Positions 7,989-16,629 of a stretch of DNA of 64,000 nt are shown piece by piece. The position numbers and the translations under genes are program-made. Origin of the DNA: Streptomyces inhibens. Lineage in GTDB: Bacteria; Actinomycetota; Actinomycetes; Streptomycetales; Streptomycetaceae. Each line of letters begins with the position of its first letter. Position 1 is the first letter of the stretch. The stretch lies in NCBI RefSeq assembly GCF_003389455.1, contig NZ_QUAC01000127.1, positions 1 through 64,000 on the forward strand. The letters run 5' to 3'. The notes beneath the pieces were generated by a model, which saw only the letters and a list, made by a program, of their open reading frames with translations, did no database searches and was not told the origin of the DNA.

Positions 7989-10301
7989 TCAGCCGGTCTT
8001 GCCACCCTTGCGCCCCGCCACCGGCACGTCCAGTGGGCGGGCGATACCCACCACCCCCTCATCGAGGCGCTGGAGATGCCGCAGCACACGCGAGGTGACG
8101 GTGCCCGGCTGCCGAGCCGCCGAGCCGTCCGCTTCCAGCATCGAGGCGATGCTGGCGCCGGACTCGACCTCGCCCTCGGCGTTCTCGTCCGTCACACGCG
8201 CGACGATCACATCGATGTTGTGCGCGATGCGCCGCCCGGCCCGCTCCAGTCGCGGATCGGCCGCGACGGTCTTGCTGTACGGCACGAGTTCGGCGGTCGC
8301 CGCCAGGGAACGGGCGTGATAGGCGGAGGTCTCCAGAAGTGCCACCAGATAGCGGGCGGTCTGCCGCCGTACGCGCAACGGGGTGATCGGATGCGTCAAC
8401 GGCTGGATGGAGGCCCGCAGATCGTCCAGCGCCGTGTCCAGATCGCGCGCTCTGCCCAGCAGATCGACGGCGGGTCCGCCGCTGAGCTGCTCCACCGCCG
8501 CGGACACAACCTCTCGCAACCGGACCAGCACCGTGCCCAGTTGCTCGTCCGTACGGCGATCCGTGTGCACCGGCAGCACCAGCACCGCGGCGATGATCCC
8601 GCAGGCGGCGCCCAGCGCGGTCTCCTCGATGCGCAGTACCAGCACCGAGAAGCTGTAGGTGTTGAGCAGCGTGTAGAGCAGCCCGAGCATCGCGGTGACG
8701 AAGAAGGACATCAGCGCGTACGACAACGGTGCGGTGAAGAACATCCCGAAGATGCACAGCAGAACCAGGGCGAACGCGATCCAGGTGTTGTTGCCGACCA
8801 CCCCGGCAAGAGCGACACCGGCGACCACACCGAGGACCGTGCCCACCAGCCGGCGATAGCCCTTGACCAGGATCTCGCCCGTGGACGCGGTGTTGAGGAA
8901 CACCACCCAGCAGGTCAGCACCGCCCAGTACCAGCGCTGGCTGGACAGGAACTCACCGCCGATGATGGCCAGTGTCGAGCCCACCGCGACCTGGAACGCG
9001 GCGCGGGTGGTGGGCCGTTGGAGCCCCGTGCGGTCCTCTTCGGTCTCCTCGCGCTCCTCGGACCCGACGATCGCGAGGTCCTCGGCATCGAACTCTTCGC
9101 GTGAGCGCGTGGTGGCCGGCGAATCGTCGGATTCGTCCTGCGGCCCGTCCAGCGCCAGCCGCAGGCCCAGGACGGAACGCGCGGCCTCGCCGAGACCACG
9201 GAAGGCGTCCTGTACGGCCGGCGAGGCGCGCGGCAGGTTGTCCTCGTCCCGGTACCCGAGCAGTCTGTTCCGTACGTGCGCGAGCGCCGTGCCGCGATCG
9301 TCGGGCGCCCGTCGGGCGACCAGCAGGCTCAGCGCCTGGAGGTCCCGGCGCAGGATGACGATCGCCTCGTCCTCGGTCTGCGGGCGGTGCACCGTGGCCG
9401 GTACCGGCGCATCCGGCAGATGCAGCGTGAGCGTATCCGTGCGCTCGGCGGTGCGGGCATTGAGCAACAGCATCCCCAGCCGTTCGGCGGCGATCTCGGC
9501 GTCCGCGATGCGGCGTTGCACCAGTCCCGCCGTGGCCGCGTCACGGGTGCCCTCCTCCAGACGGCCCTGAATCATCAGTGCCGCCTCGTGCAGCCGGAAG
9601 GTACGCCGCCGCAGGTCGTCGAGGACGCTCTCCAGTTGCTGGGGGCCGGCGTCCATCAGCTCGACATGGGTCGCCACCAGCTGCGCGAGCCGCGCCCGGA
9701 AAGCCTTGCGCAGTCGCCCGAGGGTTCGACGGGGCGTTTCCGGGACGACGGTGAAGCGTACGACCGCGCTGCACACGAAGGCGATGGCCAGGGTCAGAAA
9801 CAGCTCGGGCAAGGTCGGCACGGTGGCATGCACGAACAGCGAGACGAAGTAGACCTGAAAGCCGATCAGCCCGAGTGCCATGCCCCGGTCGCCGAAGCGG
9901 CGGGAGTAGACGGCGCCGAAGATCAGGGCGACGAAGAACATGTCACCGGCGATGATCCGGTCGTTGAGCAGTGCGCCCAGCGACATCGCGGCGAGTGCGA
10001 CGGGCAGGCCGAGTGCGAGCGTGATCGCCTGGCCGCGTACCTGCTTCTCCCTGATCGCGAAGGTCGCGGCCATGGCCGCCATGGCGCCCGCGACCATCAG
10101 CGGGATGCTGGTGTGCAGCAGCGCGAGGACGACGAGGGTGAGCACAATCGCCCCGACCGTCCTCAGCCCCGCCATCAGCCGCAGTAGCCCGGGATCGGAT
10201 GCCGCGAAGCGGTCCCAGGTGCCGGTCCCGGCCCGTCGTATCGCTGCCCTCACGCTGATGTACGCTCCCCATTCTTGCCATCTGCCGGGACGCCCCAGCA
10301 T
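7989..10301 (-). CDS. FUSC-family membrane transporter (aromatic acid exporter type)
   Basis: This 770-residue protein has the duplicated layout of FUSC/YccS-type exporters. An N-terminal cluster of about six membrane helices (GLRTVGAIVLTLVVLALLHT, TLALGLPVALAAMSLGALL and others, residues about 45-190) is followed by a long cytoplasmic helical region. A second helix cluster at about 425-590 starts FQVAVGSTLAIIGGEFLSSQ and contains the WYWAVLTCWVVF motif of FUSC_2 domains, then a soluble tail. Such proteins export aromatic acids or similar anions, but the substrate here is unknown. ATG at 10301 has no clear ribosome site; GTG at 10253 follows GGGGAG at about 11 bases and may be the true start. 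Confidence 0.88.
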   Translation of the reverse strand: MLGRPGRWQEWGAYISVRAAIRRAGTGTWDRFAASDPGLLRLMAGLRTVGAIVLTLVVLALLHTSIPLMVAGAMAAMAATFAIREKQVRGQAITLALGLPVALAAMSLGALLNDRIIAGDMFFVALIFGAVYSRRFGDRGMALGLIGFQVYFVSLFVHATVPTLPELFLTLAIAFVCSAVVRFTVVPETPRRTLGRLRKAFRARLAQLVATHVELMDAGPQQLESVLDDLRRRTFRLHEAALMIQGRLEEGTRDAATAGLVQRRIADAEIAAERLGMLLLNARTAERTDTLTLHLPDAPVPATVHRPQTEDEAIVILRRDLQALSLLVARRAPDDRGTALAHVRNRLLGYRDEDNLPRASPAVQDAFRGLGEAARSVLGLRLALDGPQDESDDSPATTRSREEFDAEDLAIVGSEEREETEEDRTGLQRPTTRAAFQVAVGSTLAIIGGEFLSSQRWYWAVLTCWVVFLNTASTGEILVKGYRRLVGTVLGVVAGVALAGVVGNNTWIAFALVLLCIFGMFFTAPLSYALMSFFVTAMLGLLYTLLNTYSFSVLVLRIEETALGAACGIIAAVLVLPVHTDRRTDEQLGTVLVRLREVVSAAVEQLSGGPAVDLLGRARDLDTALDDLRASIQPLTHPITPLRVRRQTARYLVALLETSAYHARSLAATAELVPYSKTVAADPRLERAGRRIAHNIDVIVARVTDENAEGEVESGASIASMLEADGSAARQPGTVTSRVLRHLQRLDEGVVGIARPLDVPVAGRKGGKTG

Positions 10302-10426
10302 CGCACGACCACAATTCGCAGGTCACAGGCGGTCGGGGGACGGGGCCGGGGGCACGAGCCGGAGGGGGCCGGTGATCGCATACCGGCCTGGCGCCGGCGG
10401 GAACTTCCGGTGCACAGGCGCAGCGA

Positions 10427-10502
10427 TGGCAGGGGAGGCAGGAGTCGAACCTGCGGCATCCGGTTTTGGAGACCGGCGCTCTGGCCTCTGAGCTACACCC
10501 CT
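10427..10502 (-). tRNA. tRNA-Trp (anticodon CCA)
   Basis: On the complement the 76 bases fold into a full cloverleaf: acceptor AGGGGTG, D arm GCTC/GAGC with an 8-base loop, anticodon stem CCGGT/ACCGG with loop CTCCAAA (anticodon CCA), variable loop ATGCC, T arm GCAGG/CCTGC with TTCGACT, discriminator G and encoded CCA. The sixth acceptor pair is a U-U mismatch. Since Trp has one codon, one such gene is usually enough; whether this is the only copy cannot be told from the window. Confidence 0.93.
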
Positions 10503-10695
10503 TTGACGTAAGTGAGCTTCGCAGAGTGGCGATCAGGGATCCACTGCTTTTCACAGCGATGAGCAGCCGCCGCCCGCGGAGCGAATCCCGCGCCGTACGG
10601 GGCGCCCGTAAGATCCGCAGCAAGAGCAGAGCCGCGGCCGGCCGCACAAAGAACGGAATGCCACGTGATCTGTGTGTGAGCGCGAGGAGAAGATG

Positions 10696-11283
10696 ATGAC
10701 CGACGTGTCCCTTGAGCCGTCACCCGCGTCTCTCCACGATCCGGCCGACTTCGCATTGCGCATGGCCGCCGCCTGGGACTGGTTCGGCATTGCGACAGAT
10801 GCCCAGCAGGAGGGGGACTGGGTTCTCGACGACGTCGAACGCCACGTGCTCGCCGACCTCGTAGTGGCGGCCAATCCTCTGCACGGTGGTCGGCTGCCGC
10901 CGCACACGCAGGATTCCTTGTACGTGCGAGTGGGACGCATCAGCAAATGGGCCGGCGTGCTGCGCTTGGCGGCGCGTGCCGGAGGCTGGGAACTCTTCCC
11001 CGTCGCCGGTGAGGACCCGTCGGTTCTCACCCGTCCCGTCGGTATGGCCGACATGCTGTCAGGCTTTTACGCACTGGCGGAACAAGGTGAGCGATGGCAG
11101 AAACTGATCCTGGCCACCGCCGAAATGCTCAATGCCGATACCGACGGATCTCTGAGGCAGGGACGAACCCTTGAGCAGGTGATCCGTGACCGCAACCCAC
11201 GTTTCGAGAGCGACCTGGCCGCGGCTGAGGCATTCTTCACCGGCCCTGGTTCGCTGGACGACCTGCCACAGTTCTTCTACTGA
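10696..11283 (+). CDS. Hypothetical cytoplasmic protein
   Basis: 195 residues, no signal peptide or membrane helix, mostly helical by composition (ADFALRMAAAWDWFGIATDA, WVLDDVERHVLADLVVAANP, LAEQGERWQKLILATAEMLN). The C-terminus DLPQFFY is aromatic. No known domain is recognised. ATG at 10696 is chosen because GGAG at 10686-10689 lies 6 bases upstream; ATG at 10693 would be too close. It stands alone between the tRNA-Trp gene and a convergent epimerase. Confidence 0.68.
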   Translation: MTDVSLEPSPASLHDPADFALRMAAAWDWFGIATDAQQEGDWVLDDVERHVLADLVVAANPLHGGRLPPHTQDSLYVRVGRISKWAGVLRLAARAGGWELFPVAGEDPSVLTRPVGMADMLSGFYALAEQGERWQKLILATAEMLNADTDGSLRQGRTLEQVIRDRNPRFESDLAAAEAFFTGPGSLDDLPQFFY

Positions 11284-11313
11284 TGCCGCTTGACCTCGTG
11301 ACGGGCGGACGGC

Positions 11314-12288
11314 TCAACCGGGGGACTGTTCCCCGCGCATGGAGGTTTGTCCGCCGCGCACGCGCCGTACGAGGTCGGCGGCGGCCTCCGGCCACTGGGG
11401 ATGGTCGAAGGCGAACCCGGCTTCGAGCAGGCGGCCGGGCACGACACGGCGGCTCTTCAGCAGGAGTTCGGTGTCGGAGCGCAGCGCGAACGCACCGAGT
11501 TCCGCCATCCACTTCGTTGCCGGCAAGCCCACCGGAACGCCCCGGGCAGCCCGCAGCGCGCGCATGAACGCGCGTTGTGGCAGAGGTGCGGGGGCGGCGA
11601 GATTCACCGGCCCGGTGAAGTCGTCCCTGCCGATCAGGAACTCGACCGCGCGGACGAAGTCGCCGTCATGGATCCAGGACACATACTGTGCGCCGCCCGC
11701 GACCGGGCCGCCGAGTCCGAGCCGCGCCAGCCACAGCAGGACGTCGAAGACGCCGCCACGATCGGGGCTCATCACCATGGCGGAGCGCAGTGCGACCTTG
11801 CGGGTGTGCGGAGTCTCGGCCTGCTCCTGGGCCCGCTCCCAGGATGTGGCGATCTCGACGCTGTAGGCCCAGTAGTCCGGGACGCCGGGTTCGGTGCCGC
11901 CGAGCACGCCGGTCGTCTCGTCGTTGGGTGCGTCGAAGCGGTGGGCGTAGAGGGTGGCGGTGCTCATCTGGAGCCAGACGCGGGGAGGCCGGCCGGCGGC
12001 CGCGATTGCTTCTCCCACGACTCGGGTGGAGTCCACCCGCGAGTCCATCATGGCCTGCAGATTGGCCGCGGTGTAGCGGCAGCTGACGCTGCGTCCGGCC
12101 AGGTTGATCACGACATCGCTGCCGTCGAGCGCTTCCGCCCAGAGGCCCAGCGCCTTGCCGTCCCAGCGAACGTCACCGTCACGGACCGGCCGTCTGGTCA
12201 GCACCACGACCTCGTGGCCTGCGGCGGTCAGCGCACGCCGCAGAATCCCGCCTACCTGACCGGTCCCCCCGGGTATCACGATCTTCAT
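11314..12288 (-). CDS. TIGR01777-family NAD(P)-binding epimerase-like protein
   Basis: 324 residues. The Rossmann motif GGTGQVGGILRRAL is at the N-terminus (MKIVIPGG), followed by VVVLTRRPV and DVVINLAGRSVSCRYTAAN, the signature of the SDR39U1/YfcH-like group. It continues with STATLYAHRFDAPNDE, then VALRSAMVMSPDRGG and a C-terminal DUF1731-like tail ending LRSDTELLLKSRRVVPGRL. Members are cytoplasmic NAD(P)-dependent proteins of largely unknown substrate, sometimes linked to cell division. Length is typical. Nothing adjacent suggests its role. Confidence 0.9.
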   Translation of the reverse strand: MKIVIPGGTGQVGGILRRALTAAGHEVVVLTRRPVRDGDVRWDGKALGLWAEALDGSDVVINLAGRSVSCRYTAANLQAMMDSRVDSTRVVGEAIAAAGRPPRVWLQMSTATLYAHRFDAPNDETTGVLGGTEPGVPDYWAYSVEIATSWERAQEQAETPHTRKVALRSAMVMSPDRGGVFDVLLWLARLGLGGPVAGGAQYVSWIHDGDFVRAVEFLIGRDDFTGPVNLAAPAPLPQRAFMRALRAARGVPVGLPATKWMAELGAFALRSDTELLLKSRRVVPGRLLEAGFAFDHPQWPEAAADLVRRVRGGQTSMRGEQSPG

Positions 12289-12499
12289 CAGGCTCCCCCT
12301 CGGTTCGCCGGATCGAGCCTAGCTTCCCCGTTCCGCTCGCGATCGGGCGAGGTGGGCCGACCACTTCCCGGAACATGCTGAACGCTCCGATGGACCAGCC
12401 CCGCCTGCACCGCACCTTGATCGGTAGTAGGACGGGAGACGACGGGTGCAGCGGTGGGGGATCGGCGCGGGTGGCAGGAGTGGTCAGGAGTGGCTCGGG

Positions 12500-12709
12500 A
12501 TGAACGTCGTCGTTGACCTCAATCGCTGCCAGGGCTATGCCCAGTGTGCGTTCCTCGCCCCTCAGGTGTTCACGATGCATGGCGAGGAGAGCCTGTTGTA
12601 CACCCCGGTCATCGCGGAAGATCAGGACGAACGTGTCCGCAGGGCCGCGGCGGCATGCCCCGTGCAGGCCATCGTCGTGGGCAAGGAGGCGGGCTCCGGT
12701 GCGCGGTGA
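12500..12709 (+). CDS. Small 3Fe-4S ferredoxin for the P450 operon
   Basis: 69 residues: MNVVVDLNRCQGYAQCAFLA opens with the C-x5-C pattern and a distal CPVQAI completes the cluster-binding set, typical of actinobacterial P450 ferredoxins that carry a 3Fe-4S cluster. It shuttles electrons from a reductase to a cytochrome P450. ATG at 12500 follows GGAG at 9 bases. It overlaps the reductase start by 11 bases, and the P450 follows, so a complete redox chain is made from one transcript. Confidence 0.9.
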   Translation: MNVVVDLNRCQGYAQCAFLAPQVFTMHGEESLLYTPVIAEDQDERVRRAAAACPVQAIVVGKEAGSGAR

Positions 12710-14063
12710 ACCACGCGACGGCCGGATCGTCATCGTCGGCGCCTCGCTCGCCGGGCTGCGGGCGGCCGAGAAGCTGCGTGCGGAGGGTTTCGCCGGCTCG
12801 CTGACCCTCGTCGGGGAAGAGCCGCAGCCGCCCTATGACAGGCCACCGCTGTCCAAACAGGTGCTGCTCGGAAAGGTCCCGGCGGAGAACACCGGGCTGC
12901 CGCAGCGCCGTGAGGTGGACGCGGAGTGGAGGCTCGGGGTGCGTGCCACCGGGCTCGATCCGTTCGGAAAACGGGTACTTCTCGCCGATGGCGAAGAGGT
13001 GTCCTTCGACCGGCTGCTGATCGCCACCGGAACCCGCGCCCGGCCCTGGCCGAACCCGGCCGAGGCCGCCTTGGACGGGGTGTTCACCCTCCGCACGAGC
13101 GACGACGCGGGCCGTCTCGCCGAGCGTCTCGACGCCGGGCCGCGACGGGTCCTGGTCATCGGCGCCGGATTCACCGGTTCGGAGATCGCCTCCGCCTGCC
13201 GGGAGCGCGGTCTTGAGGTGACGGTCGCGGAGCGGGGGCCGGCGCCTCTTGTCGGCGCGCTCGGCGGAACGCTGGGCACGCTGGCCACGAGATTGCAGCG
13301 CGCGCACGGGGTCGACCTGCGCTGCGGGGTGACGGTCACCGCCCTGGAGGGCAACGGCCGGCTCACCGGCGCGCAGTTCTCCGACGGCACGCGGATCGAT
13401 GCCGACGTTGCCGTGGTCGCCCTGGGCGCCGTCCGCAACACCGAGTGGCTGGCCGAATCGGGACTCGCCGCGGGCCCACGCGGGGTGACCTGTGACGCGG
13501 GGTGCCGCGCCTTCGACATGTACGGGATCGTCACCGACGACATCTTCGCCGCCGGCGACGTGGCCCGCTTCCCGCACCCGCTCTTCGAATATCAGCTGCT
13601 GTCCCTGGAGCACTGGGGCAACGCGGTCGCGCAGGCCGAGGTGGCGGCCCACAACATGGTCAACCCCGGACCGCGCAGACGCCCGCATCTGACCGTTCCG
13701 GCCTTCTGGTCGAGCCAGTTCGGCCTCAACATCAAGTCTGTCGGCGTGCCCACCTTCTCCGACCAGGTCGTCATCGCCCAGGGCTCGCTGAAGGACGCCC
13801 GTCTGGTCGCCGTCTACGGCTACCGGGGGCGCGTCACCGCGGCGGTGAGCGTGAACCAGGCCAAGTGGCTGGAGTACTACCAGCGCCTGATCGAGACGGC
13901 AGCGCCGTTTCCGCCCGCGCCGGGGGCCGCCGACCGGCCCGAGTCGCTGGTCCCCGTCCCCTCCGACGTACCGGATCCGAAGATGCTCTCGCACGGTCCG
14001 ACCGTCGCGCTCACCGGCCACCTGCCGGACCGTCGTCTGACTGTGGTGCAACCGGCCCGCTGA
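12699..14063 (+). CDS. NAD(P)H-dependent ferredoxin reductase
   Basis: 454 residues. An FAD-binding Rossmann motif (IVIVGASLAGLRAAEKLR) at the N-terminus is followed by PPYDRPPLSKQVLLG, the hallmark of putidaredoxin reductase-like flavoproteins. A second nucleotide-binding motif (VLVIGAGFTGSEIASACR) at about residue 150 serves NAD(P)H, and DIFAAGDVARFPHPLF is the second FAD-contact site. It transfers electrons from NAD(P)H to the ferredoxin encoded just upstream. GTG at 12699 follows AAGGAGG at 9 bases and overlaps the ferredoxin gene, indicating translational coupling. Confidence 0.92.
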   Translation: MRGEPRDGRIVIVGASLAGLRAAEKLRAEGFAGSLTLVGEEPQPPYDRPPLSKQVLLGKVPAENTGLPQRREVDAEWRLGVRATGLDPFGKRVLLADGEEVSFDRLLIATGTRARPWPNPAEAALDGVFTLRTSDDAGRLAERLDAGPRRVLVIGAGFTGSEIASACRERGLEVTVAERGPAPLVGALGGTLGTLATRLQRAHGVDLRCGVTVTALEGNGRLTGAQFSDGTRIDADVAVVALGAVRNTEWLAESGLAAGPRGVTCDAGCRAFDMYGIVTDDIFAAGDVARFPHPLFEYQLLSLEHWGNAVAQAEVAAHNMVNPGPRRRPHLTVPAFWSSQFGLNIKSVGVPTFSDQVVIAQGSLKDARLVAVYGYRGRVTAAVSVNQAKWLEYYQRLIETAAPFPPAPGAADRPESLVPVPSDVPDPKMLSHGPTVALTGHLPDRRLTVVQPAR

Positions 14064-14100
14064 GACCACCGCCACTCCATAGCGATGAGGAGCTCCGCCC

Positions 14101-15324
14101 ATGGCTGCGGACACCCTGTTCCGTCGGATCACCGACTATGCCCACCGTGCCGACCCCTATCCGCTCTACGCCGAGCTCCGCGAGGCCGGAGTGGTACGGC
14201 AGGAGGACGGCAGCTACCTGGTCGGGACGTACCACGAGATCGCGGCTCTGCTCCACGACCCACGGATCAGTTCGGACCGCCGCAACCGTGCCGTACCGGA
14301 CGAGACCGCGGCCGGCGAGCAGGGGGTTCCGCCGTCCTTCATCGGGCTCGACGACCCCGAACACCACCGGCTGCGCCGTCTCGCCATGCGCTCCTTCGGC
14401 CCGCCCCACACCCCGGGCCGGATCGACGCCATGGAGGGTGAGATCACCCGGATCGTCAAGGACCTCATCGCCGGCTTCGAGGGCAAGAAGCGGATCGACA
14501 TCGTCGACGACTTCGCCTACCCGCTCCCCGTCACGGTGATCTGCCGGCTGCTGGGCGTACCGACCGAGGACGAGCCACGGTTCCGCCTCTGGTCGGACAC
14601 GATCGTCGCCGGCTTCGACCCCACCCCCGGGGAGGACCCCGCCGAGCGTCAACGCGCGGGCTCGGAAGCCCGGAAGGCGATGGGCCTGTATCTGGGAGAA
14701 CTCGCCGAGAAGCGCCGAAACCGCCCCTCCGACGACATGCTCTCCGCCTTCATCAACAACGAAGGCCCTGACGGCCGTCTCACGCAGCTCGAAATCATGA
14801 CCACCGCTGTGCTGCTGCTCATCGCCGGGCACGAGACAACCGTCAACCTGATCACCAACGGCATTCTCACCCTGCTGCGCCACCCCGACGAGCTGGACAG
14901 ACTCCGCAGCGAACCGCCGCTGATGCCGAAGGCGGTGGAGGAGCTGCTGCGCTACGAGCCACCGGTCCAGATGCTGCCGCAGCGCACCCCGCTGGCCGAC
15001 ATCGAGGTCTTGGGCGTCACCATCCCCAAGGGCGCCCCGCTCATCCTGATGCTCGCCTCCGGCAACCGTGACCCCCAGCGGTTCCGTGACCCGGACCGTT
15101 TCGACCCGACCCGCGAGGACAACCAGCACCTCGGGTTCGGCAGCGGCATGCACAGCTGCTTCGGTGCGCCACTGGCCCGGATGGAGACACAGCTCGCCCT
15201 GACCGCGCTCATCCAGCACCTCGACAAACCGCGCCTGGTCGAGGACCCGCCCCCGTACCGGCGCAGCCCGGTGCTCCGCGGGCCCCGCCACTTGCTGATC
15301 GAAGACGACCGGGCGGGCGCGTGA
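14101..15324 (+). CDS. Cytochrome P450 monooxygenase
   Basis: 407 residues with all P450 landmarks. These are the oxygen-activation I-helix AGHETT at about 242-247, the ExxR pair in EELLRYEPP, and the heme loop HLGFGSGMHSCFGAPLARME with ligand Cys353. Length is normal for a soluble bacterial class I P450. It follows its own ferredoxin and reductase by 37 bases with a GAGGAGC ribosome site, so the three genes form a self-contained oxygenase operon, closed by a terminator at 15355-15391. The substrate cannot be read from the sequence; no biosynthetic cluster surrounds it. Confidence 0.95.
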   Translation: MAADTLFRRITDYAHRADPYPLYAELREAGVVRQEDGSYLVGTYHEIAALLHDPRISSDRRNRAVPDETAAGEQGVPPSFIGLDDPEHHRLRRLAMRSFGPPHTPGRIDAMEGEITRIVKDLIAGFEGKKRIDIVDDFAYPLPVTVICRLLGVPTEDEPRFRLWSDTIVAGFDPTPGEDPAERQRAGSEARKAMGLYLGELAEKRRNRPSDDMLSAFINNEGPDGRLTQLEIMTTAVLLLIAGHETTVNLITNGILTLLRHPDELDRLRSEPPLMPKAVEELLRYEPPVQMLPQRTPLADIEVLGVTIPKGAPLILMLASGNRDPQRFRDPDRFDPTREDNQHLGFGSGMHSCFGAPLARMETQLALTALIQHLDKPRLVEDPPPYRRSPVLRGPRHLLIEDDRAGA

Positions 15325-15354
15325 GGCGGCTGTGTCGCAGAGGGACGAGCGGCA

Positions 15355-15391
15355 ATGAGGCCCCCGGCCGGATTCCGGTCGGGGGCCTCAT
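15355..15391 (+). terminator. Terminator of the P450 operon
   Basis: A perfect 12-base inverted repeat, ATGAGGCCCCCG at 15355-15366 and its complement at 15380-15391, with a 13-base loop, 30 bases after the P450 stop. The convergent CAP gene ends 85 bases further on and may use it too. Confidence 0.85.
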
Positions 15392-15475
15392 CTGCCCTGG
15401 TGCGCGGGTGCGGAGGGATACGGGAGAGGATGCGAAATCCGGCAGGAGAGCTGATGGCCGAATTCGTTGTTCCCG

Positions 15476-16117
15476 TTATCGGGCCGTTCCGAAGTCCTGC
15501 GTCCAGTAATCGCCGGGCTGCGCGAGGCCGACGCCGATCTCCTTGAAGGAACAGTCAAGGATGTTGCGCTTATGGCCGGGGCTGGACATCCAGCCCGCCA
15601 TCACGCTCTCGGGAGTGGAGTAACCGTAGGCGACGTTCTCGCCGTAAGCGCTCCAGTTGTAGCCGGCACGCGTAATCCGGTCGTCCGGAGATGACCCGTC
15701 GGAGCCCGTGTGCGACATATTCCGATGGTCCGCCATGTCCTTGCTGTGAGCCTGGGCGGCCTTTGTCAGTTTTGCGTTCACGGTCAGCGGTGAACAGCCG
15801 GCCTTGCTTCGCTCTTTGTTGACGAGTTCCACCACGCGGGCCGCGGTCTTGGACGCCGGGGCGGCGCTCGCCGAAGCGCTGGGAGACGCGGCGGGTGCCT
15901 TTGACGCTCCCGCGGTCGGCTTCGAGCTCCATCCGCCCTTTGCCGCCCGGTGATGGGAGGAGGCGTGCTTCCAGTGGCCGTAGGAGTGACCGCCCTTGTG
16001 CTCCTGGTGTCCGTCGTCCAGACAGGCCATGGCGACGGAGGGGACGCCCACGGCGCCTATGGCGAAGGCGGCGATGGTTATCTGCCGGTAATGCCTCTTC
16101 CTGCGATGCTTCCTCAT
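15476..16117 (-). CDS. Secreted CAP-domain (SCP/PR1-like) protein
   Basis: 213 residues. A basic N-terminus and hydrophobic segment (MRKHRRKRHYRQITIAAFAI, then GAVGVPSVAMA) form a Sec signal. A His/Ser/Ala-rich linker follows to about residue 95. The C-terminal CAP domain shows ARVVELVNKERSKAGCSPLT, KDMADHRNMSHTGSDGSSPD, NWSAYGENVAYG and MSSPGHKRNILD, the standard CAP motifs including GENVA and the HRxNIL box. CAP proteins are extracellular with varied or unknown activity. ATG at 16117 is chosen because GAGG lies 7 bases upstream and the signal peptide begins there; the longer open frame is not plausible. Confidence 0.9.
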   Translation of the reverse strand: MRKHRRKRHYRQITIAAFAIGAVGVPSVAMACLDDGHQEHKGGHSYGHWKHASSHHRAAKGGWSSKPTAGASKAPAASPSASASAAPASKTAARVVELVNKERSKAGCSPLTVNAKLTKAAQAHSKDMADHRNMSHTGSDGSSPDDRITRAGYNWSAYGENVAYGYSTPESVMAGWMSSPGHKRNILDCSFKEIGVGLAQPGDYWTQDFGTAR

Positions 16118-16629
16118 GCGTGACCTCACTCGGTAATTGCGAAGCGCCCCTGGTATGGCCGGCACGGCACAATCCCCGCGTCTGAGCTGCGGAGATGCCC
16201 TGCGGGTCGTCATTCTTGGGCGGCTGCGCACGCACTGCAATGAAGATCGGTACTACCTCGCCTCGTAGTACCGGACGGCTCTTGTCATGTGTGCACGGGC
16301 ATGCTGGTCCGGATTGTGAAAGATCCGGGAATTCCTGTTGCTCCGTCAGGAGCCCCTATGTGCTGAATGCGCGAGCGAAAATGCCGAGCGGATCGAATGC
16401 CGCCCGCCCCCGTGCGAGGTATTCGTTGACCAAGACGGACAAATCCCCTATGTCCGCAGGCCGCCATCTACTATCCAGCTTCGTACATGCCGAGGCCGAT
16501 ATGACGGATATCACGAGGCTGCGGCTTGCGGTGGCCGTAGGCGCTTCCGGTGACCCGCCGGCGCCGCTACGTGGCACTCGACGCGGCCCCTGCCCTGCGG
16601 CCGGTTGTCCGGATGCCCGCCGTAAGACG
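16118..16629. promoter_or_regulatory. Divergent promoter region with a 24-base palindrome
   Basis: This 512-base stretch separates the divergent CAP gene and a hypothetical gene. A perfect inverted repeat GGTACTAC-N8-GTAGTACC lies at 16249-16272, about 130 bases upstream of the CAP start, and may be an operator or hairpin. The rest has an open frame but no protein-like sequence. An alternative ATG at 16501, with GAGG just upstream, could extend the right-hand gene, but the added residues look non-coding. Confidence 0.45.

Noticed and set aside
8076..9104. Long plus-strand frame inside the FUSC gene
   Set aside because: It is the antisense shadow of a well-supported transporter; no motifs and strong His/Arg/Gln bias.
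12500..15324. Secondary-metabolite gene cluster
   Set aside because: A P450 operon alone, with no PKS, NRPS, terpene or other scaffold genes in the window.
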